Assembly: GCA_021819205.1 (NCBI GenBank)
Contig: JAKARV010000002.1
Span: 55,840 to 119,839, forward strand
DNA: 64,000 nt
Source: Actinomycetes bacterium
GTDB lineage: Bacteria; Actinomycetota; Acidimicrobiia; Acidimicrobiales; Acidimicrobiaceae
Direction of reading: 5' to 3'
Shown: piece by piece, positions 53,508 to 62,708 of the stretch
Position numbering within the stretch: position 1 is the first letter of the stretch
How the letters are laid out: the number at the start of each line of letters is the position of its first letter
Position numbers and translations under genes: made by a program
Notes under the pieces: model-generated
Seen by the model: the letters and a program-made list of their open reading frames with translations, nothing else
The model's database searches: none
What the model was told of the DNA's origin: nothing

Positions 53508-56142
53508 CGGCGAAGCCCGCAGGGGCGGGCTGCTGCTTCTGGATGGCTATTCGCTGCTGTTTCGAGCTTTTTTTGCGCTCCAGCACCTGAGCAACCGGCT
53601 GGGAGATCCCACCAACGCGCTTTTTGGTTTCTTTCGCATGGTTGCCGCGGTGTATACCCAGGTGCAACCGGAGTACGTTGCTGTGGCTCTCGATCATCCC
53701 GGCCCCACCTTCAGGGATCAGCTATTCCCAGGGTACAAGGGGACTCGGCGCGAGACGCCAACAGAGTTGAAAGAGCAGTTGGAGGCGGTTCGCGGACTGC
53801 TGGATGCGGCTCGGATTGGTTGGATAGACCATGAGGGTCTGGAGGCAGACGATCTGATCGCCACGCTTGCAACCCGTGCACGATCGGAGGGAGTCCGGAG
53901 CCTAGTGGTGACCGGCGATCGGGATGGTTTGCAATTAGTTGAAGATCCTTGGGTAACGATCCTGCTCACTCGGAAGGGGGTCTCTGATCTAACATGGATG
54001 GACGAGGCCGGAGTAGTCGAGCGGTACGGGGTTAAGTCATCCCAGTACGCGGATTTCGCGGTGTTGCGGGGGGACAAGTCGGATAATTTGCCTGGGGTCC
54101 CGGGGATTGGCGAAAAGACGGGCGCGGAACTTATTCGCAACTACGGATCGTTGGAGGGCGTTCTTGATGGGGTGGAGTCGCTGCCGTTACGGTTGCGGCA
54201 GGCCATTTCAGAACGGGTTGAGGAGTTGCGGCTAGCCAAGCAGCTCACCGAACTCCGGAGGGATGCCGAGATCGGGGTGGGACTCGAACACTTTCGCGTG
54301 GGAACCTGGGATCCGGTTGCGGCAGAGCGGGTGTTTGTCGAGACGTACGACCTCCGCTCCCCGTTTGACGCGTTAAAGAGGGCTTTTTCGGCTCGCGGGC
54401 AGATTACGGCCGCCGGTTCGCTTCCGTCCAGGCCCAAGGTGCCGGTTGAACCGTTAGCCCAGTGCGCCTTTGCTGATCTGCTCGAAGCCTCGGGAGATCT
54501 CTACGTCTACGCCAGTTACGACGGCGAACCCGGGCGGAGCAGGGTGAGCCGGCTTGCTATCGGAAACGGTAAGTGTTGGTGCTCGGTGGCTCCAGCCGAG
54601 ATAGCTGATGTTGCCGGCCGGATCGGGACTCGCGCGCTTGTCGGCCTCGATCTCAAGTTGCTGATTCGATCCTTGGCCCTTCTGCACGGAGTGCAGCTAC
54701 GGGCGCAAAGGTTTGTCGATTTGGGGGTGCTTGCCTACTTGGTGGATCCGTCCCTTGGCCGGATAAACCTGGCTGGGTTAGTCGCAGCTGTCATTGGGAC
54801 GTCCCCCCCGCCAGATGGAGAGGGTGAACCGGGTCTTTTTGATGGCGGTATCGAGGGCGACGAGGCGACCCAACTTTTGCAGCTCGCAGAGCTCAAGGTC
54901 GAGCTTCTGGAGCGCCTCAACAAAGATGGGATCGAAGAGCTTGCCTGGAGCGTTGAGGTTCCGCTCGTCAGAGTCCTGGCAGAGATGGAGATTATCGGGG
55001 TAAAGGTGGATCGCAGGCGCCTGGATGAGATTGGTGCCGATCTGGCTAGCGAAGCTGCGGTCGCACAACGCCAGCTTTACCATCTTGCAGGGGAGGAGTT
55101 TAATCCCAACTCGCCGAAGCAGCTTGCTGATGTTTTATTCAACCGGCTTCGGCTGGCGGGATCAAAAAGGACCAAGAGCGGGTACTCCACCGACGCGTCG
55201 GTGCTTGAAGGACTCCGCGATGCGCACCCCATTGTTCCGGTGCTCCTTAGATATCGGGAGCTCGAGAAGCTCCGCAGCACGTTTTATGAGGGGTTGAGAG
55301 CAGAGGTTTCCGAGGATGGCCGGATTCACGCGAGCTATAACCAGACAGTGGCGCGCACGGGCAGAATCTCGTCTGAGCGGCCAAACCTCCAGAACATCCC
55401 GGTGCGGTCGGAGGAGGGACGCCGGTTCCGGGAGGTGTTCGTCGCCCCGGAAGGAAGGGTGCTTATTTCAGCGGACTACTCCCAAATCGAGCTCCGCGTG
55501 CTTGCCCATCTAAGCGGCGATGAGGCGCTGTTAGCGGCGCTCCAATCCGACGAGGATATCCATAGGTCAGTTGCGGCGCGAGTATTCAAGGTACCGCCGG
55601 AGCAGGTAAGTTACGAGCAGCGGTCTGTGGCGAAGATGGTAGCTTACGGACTCTCCTACGGTATGGAGGCGTACGGACTTTCGCAACGCCTCGGCGTTTC
55701 GCCTGCGGATGCGGACGTGATCCTTGATGCGTTTTTTAAAGCTTTTCCTGGGCTGCTCAGCTATCGCAGGATCGCAGTTGACGAGGCGCGGCGGCTTGGA
55801 TACACGGCAACGCTCTTGGGCCGCAGGCGCTACATTCCGGAACTCAACTCGTCCAACCGCTCGGTGCGGTTGAGCGCCGAGCGGCAGGCTATGAATGCGG
55901 CTACTCAGGGTCTTGCTGCGGATATTTTCAAGATTGCCCTGGTCGAGCTGAGGGAGAGATTGGAGCCGTTGTCGGCGCTTCTGGTATTGCAAGTACACGA
56001 TGAAGTGGTCGTCGAGGCTCCAGCTGATAGGACGGAGGAGGCAAAAGCGGTTGTAGTGTCCGCGATGACCGGGGCGTATACGCTCTCGGTTCCGCTGGTG
56101 GTCAACGTTGGCGTAGGACCGACATGGGCATCTGCGAAATGA
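53473..56142 (+). CDS. polA: DNA polymerase I
   Basis: An 889-residue repair and Okazaki-fragment polymerase. The 5' nuclease domain (about 15-290) shows LEADDLIATLA, GDRDGLQL and GDKSDNLPGVPGIGEK. The middle exonuclease-like domain lacks the DxE metal-binding motif, so proofreading should be absent. The polymerase domain shows motif A SADYSQIELR, the O-helix RSVAKMVAYGLSYG with Tyr where Taq has Phe667, and motif C QVHDEVVVEAP. GTG start within the preceding regulator gene; the typical 5' nuclease sequence begins at LLLLDGYSLLFRAFF, about residue 20. Confidence 0.96.
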   Translation: MARSLLPPASPSGEARRGGLLLLDGYSLLFRAFFALQHLSNRLGDPTNALFGFFRMVAAVYTQVQPEYVAVALDHPGPTFRDQLFPGYKGTRRETPTELKEQLEAVRGLLDAARIGWIDHEGLEADDLIATLATRARSEGVRSLVVTGDRDGLQLVEDPWVTILLTRKGVSDLTWMDEAGVVERYGVKSSQYADFAVLRGDKSDNLPGVPGIGEKTGAELIRNYGSLEGVLDGVESLPLRLRQAISERVEELRLAKQLTELRRDAEIGVGLEHFRVGTWDPVAAERVFVETYDLRSPFDALKRAFSARGQITAAGSLPSRPKVPVEPLAQCAFADLLEASGDLYVYASYDGEPGRSRVSRLAIGNGKCWCSVAPAEIADVAGRIGTRALVGLDLKLLIRSLALLHGVQLRAQRFVDLGVLAYLVDPSLGRINLAGLVAAVIGTSPPPDGEGEPGLFDGGIEGDEATQLLQLAELKVELLERLNKDGIEELAWSVEVPLVRVLAEMEIIGVKVDRRRLDEIGADLASEAAVAQRQLYHLAGEEFNPNSPKQLADVLFNRLRLAGSKRTKSGYSTDASVLEGLRDAHPIVPVLLRYRELEKLRSTFYEGLRAEVSEDGRIHASYNQTVARTGRISSERPNLQNIPVRSEEGRRFREVFVAPEGRVLISADYSQIELRVLAHLSGDEALLAALQSDEDIHRSVAARVFKVPPEQVSYEQRSVAKMVAYGLSYGMEAYGLSQRLGVSPADADVILDAFFKAFPGLLSYRRIAVDEARRLGYTATLLGRRRYIPELNSSNRSVRLSAERQAMNAATQGLAADIFKIALVELRERLEPLSALLVLQVHDEVVVEAPADRTEEAKAVVVSAMTGAYTLSVPLVVNVGVGPTWASAK

Positions 56143-56298
56143 TATGCGGTGCACCTTCTTAAGCCGGGGGTTAATTCTCCACTGCCGGGGAAGTGATTCC
56201 GCCAAAGTGGCTATCATGTTGAATGGCTACCGTGGCGTGTGGTGCGCATGGTAGCCGGGTTGGTTGGAAGTGCTATTAGCGAGGCTGTAGGAATATCG

Positions 56299-57552
56299 AT
56301 GAGTGAAGAGACGGCGCCGGTAGAAGACGTGGTCGCGGCTGGGGTTTCAGAGCCAGCAGCCACTACCGGAGACGAGATCGTCCTTGACGACCTGGGGGAT
56401 TCGGGTTTTCAAGAGGCTGTGGAAAAGAGTTTGGTCGACTTTGATGAGGGTGACATCGTTAGTGGAACCGTCGTCAAAGTAGACAAGGACGAGGTCCTTC
56501 TCGATATCGGATACAAGTCGGAAGGGGTCATCCCGCTTCGCGAGCTTTCGATCAGGAAAGACGTTTCAGCCGGGGATATTGTAAGCTCGGGTGACCGGAT
56601 CGATGCCCTTGTGCTCCAGAAGGAGGATAAGGAGGGCCGGTTAGTCCTCTCCCGAAAACGCGCTCAGTTCGAGAAGGCTTGGAAGGAGATTGAGGCGATC
56701 AAGGCTCGCGATGGCGTGGTTCGCGGTGAAGTGATCGAGCTGGTCAAGGGCGGACTTATCGTGGATATTGGCCTCCGTGGTTTTCTTCCGGCCTCGCTTG
56801 TCGATTTGCGGCGGGTTCGTGATCTTGCTCCGATGATTGGCCAGGATGTAGAGGCAAAGATCATCGAGCTTGATCGCAATCGCAACAACGTGGTTCTCTC
56901 CCGTCGGGCGTTTCTCGAGGAGAACCAGCGGGAGCAGCGCGAGGAGTTCCTAACCAACATCCGGCCCGGAGAGGTGCGGAAGGGAATTGTTTCTTCGATC
57001 GTGCACTTTGGGGTCTTCGTCGATCTTGGCGGCATGGATGGCTTGGTGCACGTTTCCGAGCTTTCATGGAACCATGTAGATCACCCCTCCAGTGTAGTTT
57101 CAGTGGGAGACGAGGTCCAGGTCCTGGTTCTCGAAGTGGACCAGGACACCGAGCGGATCTCGTTGTCGCTCAAGGCAACCCAGCGCGATCCTTGGCAGGA
57201 GTTTGCCGGTGCCCATAAGGTTGGCGAGCTGGTCTATGGTCGGGTTACCAAGCTGGTTCCTTTTGGCTGCTTCGTTCAAGTGGCAGCTGGCATCGAGGGA
57301 CTGGTCCACATCTCGGAGATGGCACTACACCATGTTGATCTTCCCGAGCAGGTGGTCACGGTCGGTGAAGAACTATGGGTGAAGATCATCGACCTTGATC
57401 CACAGCGCAGGCGGATCAGCCTTTCGATTAGGCAGGCGTTGGAGGGTGGAGAGCTAGCCGCCGAGTATCGCGATGCCTTCGCCGACTACATGTACGACGC
57501 TGAGGGCAACTACATCGGCGAGGAGGGGCAGGAGCCCGGCCAGGAGCAGTAG
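56299..57552 (+). CDS. rpsA: 30S ribosomal protein S1
   Basis: A 417-residue S1 with four S1/OB RNA-binding repeats (GDIVSGTVVKVDKDEV, VVRGEVIELVKGGLIVDIG, VRKGIVSSIVHFGVFVDLGG, LVYGRVTKLVPFGCFVQV). An acidic N-terminus and an acidic, Gly-rich tail flank them. Four repeats is the actinobacterial form, against six in E. coli. ATG 56299 (MSEETAPVED) was chosen over the open frame start at 56239, whose extra 20 residues look like leader sequence. The 156-base upstream gap should hold its own promoter, with TATCAT at about 56212 as a candidate -10. Confidence 0.95.
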   Translation: MSEETAPVEDVVAAGVSEPAATTGDEIVLDDLGDSGFQEAVEKSLVDFDEGDIVSGTVVKVDKDEVLLDIGYKSEGVIPLRELSIRKDVSAGDIVSSGDRIDALVLQKEDKEGRLVLSRKRAQFEKAWKEIEAIKARDGVVRGEVIELVKGGLIVDIGLRGFLPASLVDLRRVRDLAPMIGQDVEAKIIELDRNRNNVVLSRRAFLEENQREQREEFLTNIRPGEVRKGIVSSIVHFGVFVDLGGMDGLVHVSELSWNHVDHPSSVVSVGDEVQVLVLEVDQDTERISLSLKATQRDPWQEFAGAHKVGELVYGRVTKLVPFGCFVQVAAGIEGLVHISEMALHHVDLPEQVVTVGEELWVKIIDLDPQRRRISLSIRQALEGGELAAEYRDAFADYMYDAEGNYIGEEGQEPGQEQ

Positions 57553-57557
57553 CCGCT

Positions 57558-58160
57558 GTGCTTGTCATCGTCCTGACCGGCGCCATCGGCTCGGGGAAAT
57601 CGGCAGTGGCGGCAATTCTGGCCGAATTGGGATTGCCGGTCGTGGACGCTGATGAAGTTGGGCGAGAGCTGGTTGCCCCAGGAAGCGCGTTGCTTTCGAA
57701 GATTACGGAGCGTTTTGGGGAGGGGATACTACTTCTGGACGGTGCTCTCGATCGGAAGGCTCTGGGCCGCCTGGTCTTTTCGAACCAGCGCGCTCGCGAG
57801 GAGCTCGAGGCGCTTATGCATCCGGCGATCGGCGTGGAGATTGCGGCGCGAATAGAGCATGCTAAAGCGTCGGGCTCTGAGGCGATCATTATCGAAGTGC
57901 CGCTGTACGCGCGTAATCCTGCGGCCTATCCCAACGATGGAGTTGTCGTCGTAGAGGCTCCCGCAGAGGTGAGAATTGCCCGGCTCCGCCATGGCCGGGG
58001 AATGAGTCGCGAGGAAGCGTTGGCACGCATGGCGAGCCAGCCGTTGCCGGAGGAGATCAGGCCGCTAGCGAACTGGGTTATCGATAATTCCAATTCTCGT
58101 GCGGACCTGCGGGAAAGTGTCAATTCGCTGCTGGGTTCGCTGGGAGTCGGGATTCGATAA
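57558..58160 (+). CDS. coaE: Dephospho-CoA kinase
   Basis: A 200-residue P-loop kinase catalysing the last step of coenzyme A synthesis. It shows the Walker A loop LTGAIGSGKSAVA, DADEVGRELV, the LMHPAI segment, EVPLYA and RLRHGRGMSREEALARMASQ (lid). It lacks the extra GrpB-like C-terminal domain of mycobacterial CoaE. GTG start 5 bases after the rpsA stop. Confidence 0.95.
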   Translation: MLVIVLTGAIGSGKSAVAAILAELGLPVVDADEVGRELVAPGSALLSKITERFGEGILLLDGALDRKALGRLVFSNQRAREELEALMHPAIGVEIAARIEHAKASGSEAIIIEVPLYARNPAAYPNDGVVVVEAPAEVRIARLRHGRGMSREEALARMASQPLPEEIRPLANWVIDNSNSRADLRESVNSLLGSLGVGIR

Positions 58161-58206
58161 AGCCGAGTGCTTTTTGGACCGATAGGTCGGTTCAGAAGGA
58201 GGTGCG

Positions 58207-59031
58207 ATGGACCTGGTTTCGGCTGAGGATATCTCTCAGCGGATAGAGGGCCTCGAGGCAAGCCACTCGGTAGCGTCCCGGGTGATGTTGCTGGTCGAGC
58301 GGGACGACATCGGGGCTCAGGAACTCAGCGTGGTGATCAGCGCCGATCCCGTTCTGGTGTACCGGATAATGCAGATGGCAAACTCGGCGTTCTACGGGAC
58401 TGGCAATCGGGTAAAAGAGCTTCGGGTTGCGATCGCGATCATCGGATTCCAGGCCGTCAAGTCGCTATCGCTTACCGCGATGATCGAGGGCACCGGTTCG
58501 GTTACTCCACAGGACTGGCAGCACTCGATTAGCGCGGCCATAGCGGCGTCCGAGGTTGCCAGGCGCCTTGGGGCCGACTCACAGCTGGCGTTTTCGGTAG
58601 GGCTGCTCCACGACATCGGCAGGGCCGTAATGTCGAGCTTGAATCCTGCGCTTGCGCTATCGGTAGGCAAGCTGGAGAGTTCACCATTGACCATTGGAGC
58701 TGAGCGGGAAATGCTATCGATGGAGCGGAAGGAGTTCGGGATTAATCATGCCGTGCTCGGAGCGGATGTTCTTGAATATTGGAATTTTTCATCTGAAATC
58801 GTCCAGGCGGTGGCCAATCATCATCCGCAGAAGGGTAGCATTTCGCGGCTTCACGGCGCGATTGTCGATGGTGACCGTATTGCGCGCCTTATCGAGTCGG
58901 ACATCTCGATGGCCGAGATCGGTGGCGGAGAAGTACTTCTTCCGCAATACGTGCATCCTCAAGACTTGCCGGACTTTATAAAAACCATACAAGCCAAGGC
59001 GACATCGATGCTTCACGACTTGTTCGGCTAG
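58207..59031 (+). CDS. HDOD-domain signalling protein
   Basis: A 274-residue HDOD-domain protein. It shows RIMQMANSAFYGTGNRV followed by LRVAIAIIGFQAVKSLSL (the usual HDOD core), then VGLLHDIGRAVMSSL with the HD pair, and a C-terminal helical segment with VQAVANHHP. HDOD proteins are regulatory and usually not enzymes, and often act with c-di-GMP or chemotaxis systems; here it stands alone between coaE and uvrB. ATG after a strong AGAAGGAGGTG. It is an insertion relative to the usual coaE-uvrB neighbourhood. Confidence 0.9.
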   Translation: MDLVSAEDISQRIEGLEASHSVASRVMLLVERDDIGAQELSVVISADPVLVYRIMQMANSAFYGTGNRVKELRVAIAIIGFQAVKSLSLTAMIEGTGSVTPQDWQHSISAAIAASEVARRLGADSQLAFSVGLLHDIGRAVMSSLNPALALSVGKLESSPLTIGAEREMLSMERKEFGINHAVLGADVLEYWNFSSEIVQAVANHHPQKGSISRLHGAIVDGDRIARLIESDISMAEIGGGEVLLPQYVHPQDLPDFIKTIQAKATSMLHDLFG

Positions 59032-59147
59032 AACGCGCGAGTGGTTTTCGAGGCGTGATCATGGCGCGTTTCGATAGCGGTCGTTGAAGGTACCCGCCAA
59101 GGCGGTGGGAGCCCTGTTGGCCGGCGGCGGTCGATAGGCTCTCATTG

Positions 59148-61139
59148 ATGGAACGGTTCAAGGTGGTATCCGGCTATCGTCCGGCCGGGGATCAGCCGAA
59201 AGCTATTGCGCAGCTGGTTGCAGGGGTGGAGCGGGGAGATCGATTTCAGACGCTACTCGGCATTACCGGATCGGGCAAGAGCGCAACGATCGCATGGACG
59301 ATCGAGGCTCTTCAGCGCCCAACTCTGGTAATTGCGCCGAATAAGTCGCTCGCTGCCCAGCTTGCAAACGAGTTCCGTGGCTTTTTCCCGGGGAATCGGG
59401 TCGAGTACTTTGTTTCGTACTACGACTACTACCGTCCAGAGGCTTACATTCCTTCTTCGGACACTTACATCGAGAAGGACTCGTCTGTCAATGACGAGAT
59501 CGACCGGCTTCGCCACTCTGCAACTTCGGCTCTGCTTACCCGGCGCGATGTGGTGGTGGTTGCATCGGTCTCGTGCATCTACGGGCTTGGGTCTCCGGAG
59601 GAGTATCGAGGCCAGATTTTGCCGCTCAGGGTAGGCGGGGAGGTGTTGCTTCGGGAGCTTTCACGCCAGCTTACGGCCATGCGGTACGAACGGAACGACT
59701 ACGAACTTGCGCGCGGCAGGTTTCGGATTGCTGGTGATACGGTAGATATTCACGCTTCGTACGAGGAACTCGCTCTTCGTGTCGAGTTTTTTGGGGATGA
59801 GGTGGAGCGGATAACCCAGATCGACACGACTACGGGAGAGCTGGTCAGGGAGCTTTCCGAGTTTGTAGTTTTTCCGGCGACGCACTACCTTGCATCGGAC
59901 GAACGGTTGCGGGGAGCGGTAAGCGGAATCGAGGCCGAACTGCAAAAGCAGCTGGCATATTTCGAGGGCAACGGCAAGTTGTTGGAGGCGCAGCGACTGC
60001 GAATGCGGACTGAGTTTGACCTTGAGATGCTGCAGGAGATGGGTTACTGCGCCGGAATCGAGAACTACTCTCGCTTTCTCGACGGCCGCAACGCGGGCGA
60101 TCCCCCGTTCACGCTTCTTGACTACTTTCCGGAAGACTACCTGATAATCATTGACGAAAGTCACGTAACCATTCCCCAGCTCCACGGGCAGTACTCGGGA
60201 GACAGGTCGCGGAAGGAGACTCTGGTGGAGCACGGTTTTCGGCTCCCGTCGGCGCTCGACAACCGCCCACTCCGCTTTGACGAGTTTTACGAGCGGGTTA
60301 ATCAAGGGATTTTTATGTCCGCTACTCCTTCGTCTTTTGAGATTGAGCGGTCAGCCCAGGTCGTTGAGCAGATTGCTCGACCGACCGGCCTGCTCGATCC
60401 GAAGGTGGAAGTAAGGCCAACCAAAGGGCAGATCGATGACTTGGCGGTGGAGATCCGGAAGCGGACTGAGTCTGATCAACGCGTGCTGGTTACGACCCTC
60501 ACCAAGCGGATGGCCGAGGATCTTACCGATTATTTTTTCGGTTTGGGAATCCGGGTTCGGTATCTTCACTCGAATGTCGAAACTTTGGAGCGCATTGAGC
60601 TCGTCAAGGAGTTGCGTCTTGGGGAGTTTGACGTGCTGGTGGGCATAAACCTTTTGCGAGAAGGGCTGGATATTCCAGAGGTGTCGCTGGTTGCGATTCT
60701 TGACGCCGACAAGGAGGGATTTTTGCGATCGGAAACTTCCTTGGTACAGACCATCGGGAGGGCGGCACGGAACGCAGATGGAATGGTGATCCTGTACGCG
60801 GATAAGATGACGCGCTCCATGGAAGCGGCGATCTCGGAGACGGCACGGAGGCGCGCGCTGCAGAGCGAACACAACAGGAAGCACGGAATCGTTCCGAGGA
60901 CAGTCACCGCCCGTTTGAATGATTTGACGGGGGATGGTTCCGGGGCAGACCGTACCCCTCGTTTGCGCAGATCGAAGGCCGAGAGGCGCTATGGCCATCT
61001 CGGGTCGGAGCAGATTGCCGAGGTCATTGCCGATCTTCGGGTCAAGATGGAGACCTGCTCGACAGAGCTCAGGTTTGAGGAGGCTGCGAAGCTTAGGGAT
61101 GAGATTCGGGAGTTGACCCGCCTGTCAACGCAAAACTGA
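59148..61139 (+). CDS. uvrB: UvrABC system protein B
   Basis: A 663-residue damage-recognition helicase of nucleotide excision repair. It shows Walker [10 protein letters not shown] (residues 38-46), the DNA-binding beta-hairpin region [20 protein letters not shown], the DESH box (IDESHVTIP), motif [27 protein letters not shown] (as two adjoining blocks) and IGRAARN, and a C-terminal UVR domain. ATG 59148 is preferred over the TTG one codon before. A perfect 8-bp inverted repeat covers the stop codon. Confidence 0.97.
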   Translation: MERFKVVSGYRPAGDQPKAIAQLVAGVERGDRFQTLLGITGSGKSATIAWTIEALQRPTLVIAPNKSLAAQLANEFRGFFPGNRVEYFVSYYDYYRPEAYIPSSDTYIEKDSSVNDEIDRLRHSATSALLTRRDVVVVASVSCIYGLGSPEEYRGQILPLRVGGEVLLRELSRQLTAMRYERNDYELARGRFRIAGDTVDIHASYEELALRVEFFGDEVERITQIDTTTGELVRELSEFVVFPATHYLASDERLRGAVSGIEAELQKQLAYFEGNGKLLEAQRLRMRTEFDLEMLQEMGYCAGIENYSRFLDGRNAGDPPFTLLDYFPEDYLIIIDESHVTIPQLHGQYSGDRSRKETLVEHGFRLPSALDNRPLRFDEFYERVNQGIFMSATPSSFEIERSAQVVEQIARPTGLLDPKVEVRPTKGQIDDLAVEIRKRTESDQRVLVTTLTKRMAEDLTDYFFGLGIRVRYLHSNVETLERIELVKELRLGEFDVLVGINLLREGLDIPEVSLVAILDADKEGFLRSETSLVQTIGRAARNADGMVILYADKMTRSMEAAISETARRRALQSEHNRKHGIVPRTVTARLNDLTGDGSGADRTPRLRRSKAERRYGHLGSEQIAEVIADLRVKMETCSTELRFEEAAKLRDEIRELTRLSTQN

Positions 61140-61155
61140 CGGCTTCCCAGTTTTG
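61131..61155 (+). terminator. Inverted repeat overlapping the uvrB stop
   Basis: CAAAACTG (61131-61138) and CAGTTTTG (61148-61155) are perfect complements around a 9-base loop; the uvrB TGA lies at the top of the left arm. The right arm has a run of four T. It could terminate uvrB transcription or protect the mRNA end. The absence of a T-run after the stem keeps confidence moderate. Confidence 0.45.
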
Positions 61156-61183
61156 GGTGCAGATATAACCAGTGCATGGCCGA

Positions 61184-61211
61184 TATAATTAACAGATACC
61201 ACCCGGGGTAT
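61184..61211 (+). promoter_or_regulatory. Promoter -10 box and CsoR/CstR-like operator before the CstB-like gene
   Basis: A perfect TATAAT lies at 61184-61189, 51 bases before the ATG. Seven bases later comes the imperfect palindrome ATACC-ACCCGG-GGTAT (61196-61211, six of eight pairs matching). CsoR-family repressors (CsoR, CstR) bind pseudo-palindromes with ATACC/GGTAT ends and a G/C-rich core. The position at or just after the expected transcription start suits a repressor. No good -35 is seen. Confidence 0.6.
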
Positions 61212-61239
61212 TGGGGGTGGGTGCCTAGGAGGATGGTTC

Positions 61240-62592
61240 ATGCTTGACGTAGTCGTTATCTCTACTCCTGAGTTGGGGGATAGGTCATACATTGTTCACG
61301 ACGGTAAGGTTGCAATCGCGGTTGACGTCCAACGCGATATCGAGAGGGTTTACGCGACGGTGGTTGGCACCGGGGCAAAAATCGTAGCTGTTGGCGAGAC
61401 TCACATGCACAATGACTACGTAACGGGGGGCTACGCCCTCGCCAAGGAGTTGGGAGTCGATTACCTGGTGTACGCGGGGGAAAACGTCGCTTACCAGCGG
61501 AAGCCGGTTGCTGACGGCGATGTTCTCGAGTACGGAAGTCTCCGAGTGGAGATCCTTCATACGCCGGGACATACACCTAATCACATCTCTTTTGCGATCT
61601 CATCGATCGACGGGGGGGCCACCCCGATTTTGCTAAGCGGCGGGTCTCTGCTCTACGGCAGCGTAGGGCGTACCGATCTAATCGCGCCTGATGCCACCGA
61701 GTCGTTAACCCGTTCGCAGTTTCGGTCGGCGCACCGCCAGGTGGACACGCTCCCGGGCCATACCCAGTTGATGCCGACGCACGGTTTTGGATCGTTCTGC
61801 TCGTCGGTTTCGGTAGAGGCGACCGGCGACTCCACGCTTGCGGGAGAGCGCAGCGTGAATATTGTCTTCAAATACGATCGCGAAGATGACTTTGTCAAGA
61901 TGTTGATGGCTAGCTACGATCCGTTCCCGGCTTACTACCGTTATATGGGTCCGGCAAACGTCGCCGGCCCCTCCGCATTGCGTGTTGATAACCTCAAGGC
62001 ACTTTCGGCAAGCGAAGCCCTCGATTTGGTGTCGGAGGGTTCGGCCCTAGTCGATATCCGGGCGCGCAAGGCTTACCTGGAAGCGCACGTTCCAGGTTCT
62101 CTTGGTTTCGAGTTTTCCAACGTTTTCTCTACCTACTACGGGTGGATGCACGAGTTTGGGCGATCGATCGTTCTTGTTACCGATCAACCGGAGACGGCTC
62201 GGGAGGCGGTATTCGCACTTGGACGGATTGGGATCGAAACGGTGGCGGGCTTTGTCGACTCCGCGGAAATTATGGCGGTTGCCGGCAAGGAGACTACGTC
62301 TGCGCTTTCTTGGCAGGAGTACTTTGCTCATCACGCCGGTCAGGATCACCAGCTCCTCGATGTGCGCAATCCGAGCGAACATCGTTCGTCTCCGATGGCC
62401 AATGCGGTTCAGCTTCCGCTCTATTCGGTTGGCGACGGGCACGTGGTGCTTGACCGGAGTAAGCGCGTCTACGTGCACTGTGCGGGCGGTTACCGGGCGG
62501 CTGCTGCCGGATCTGTGCTTCGGGTAAACGGTTACGAGGTGTTCGTGATCGATGACTCGATTGAAACGGGGCTTGCACTGGTGAACGAGTAA
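61240..62592 (+). CDS. CstB-like persulfide dioxygenase-rhodanese fusion
   Basis: A 450-residue protein with three parts. The first is an N-terminal metallo-beta-lactamase-fold persulfide dioxygenase (1 to about 240) with the ligand motif THMHNDY (His55, His57, Asp59), HTPGHTPNH and LPGHTQLMPTHG. The second is a rhodanese-like domain (about 260-340) without an active-site Cys (VDIRARKAY). The third is a catalytic rhodanese domain with Cys414 in VHCAGGYRA. The order PDO, pseudo-rhodanese, rhodanese and the length match staphylococcal CstB, which oxidises persulfides to thiosulfate. AGGAGG precedes the ATG. The upstream operator-like repeat suggests induction by sulfide or persulfide. Confidence 0.88.
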   Translation: MLDVVVISTPELGDRSYIVHDGKVAIAVDVQRDIERVYATVVGTGAKIVAVGETHMHNDYVTGGYALAKELGVDYLVYAGENVAYQRKPVADGDVLEYGSLRVEILHTPGHTPNHISFAISSIDGGATPILLSGGSLLYGSVGRTDLIAPDATESLTRSQFRSAHRQVDTLPGHTQLMPTHGFGSFCSSVSVEATGDSTLAGERSVNIVFKYDREDDFVKMLMASYDPFPAYYRYMGPANVAGPSALRVDNLKALSASEALDLVSEGSALVDIRARKAYLEAHVPGSLGFEFSNVFSTYYGWMHEFGRSIVLVTDQPETAREAVFALGRIGIETVAGFVDSAEIMAVAGKETTSALSWQEYFAHHAGQDHQLLDVRNPSEHRSSPMANAVQLPLYSVGDGHVVLDRSKRVYVHCAGGYRAAAAGSVLRVNGYEVFVIDDSIETGLALVNE

Positions 62593-62708
62593 CGGATCCA
62601 AAAGGACGAGTTGGCCGGGGTATCTGCTTCCGCTAAAGGCGGGTGGATGCTCTGGCCCTTGATGTAGGATCCATTCCGATGCCGTGGGAGTCAAGGAGCA
62701 GAGAGGCG

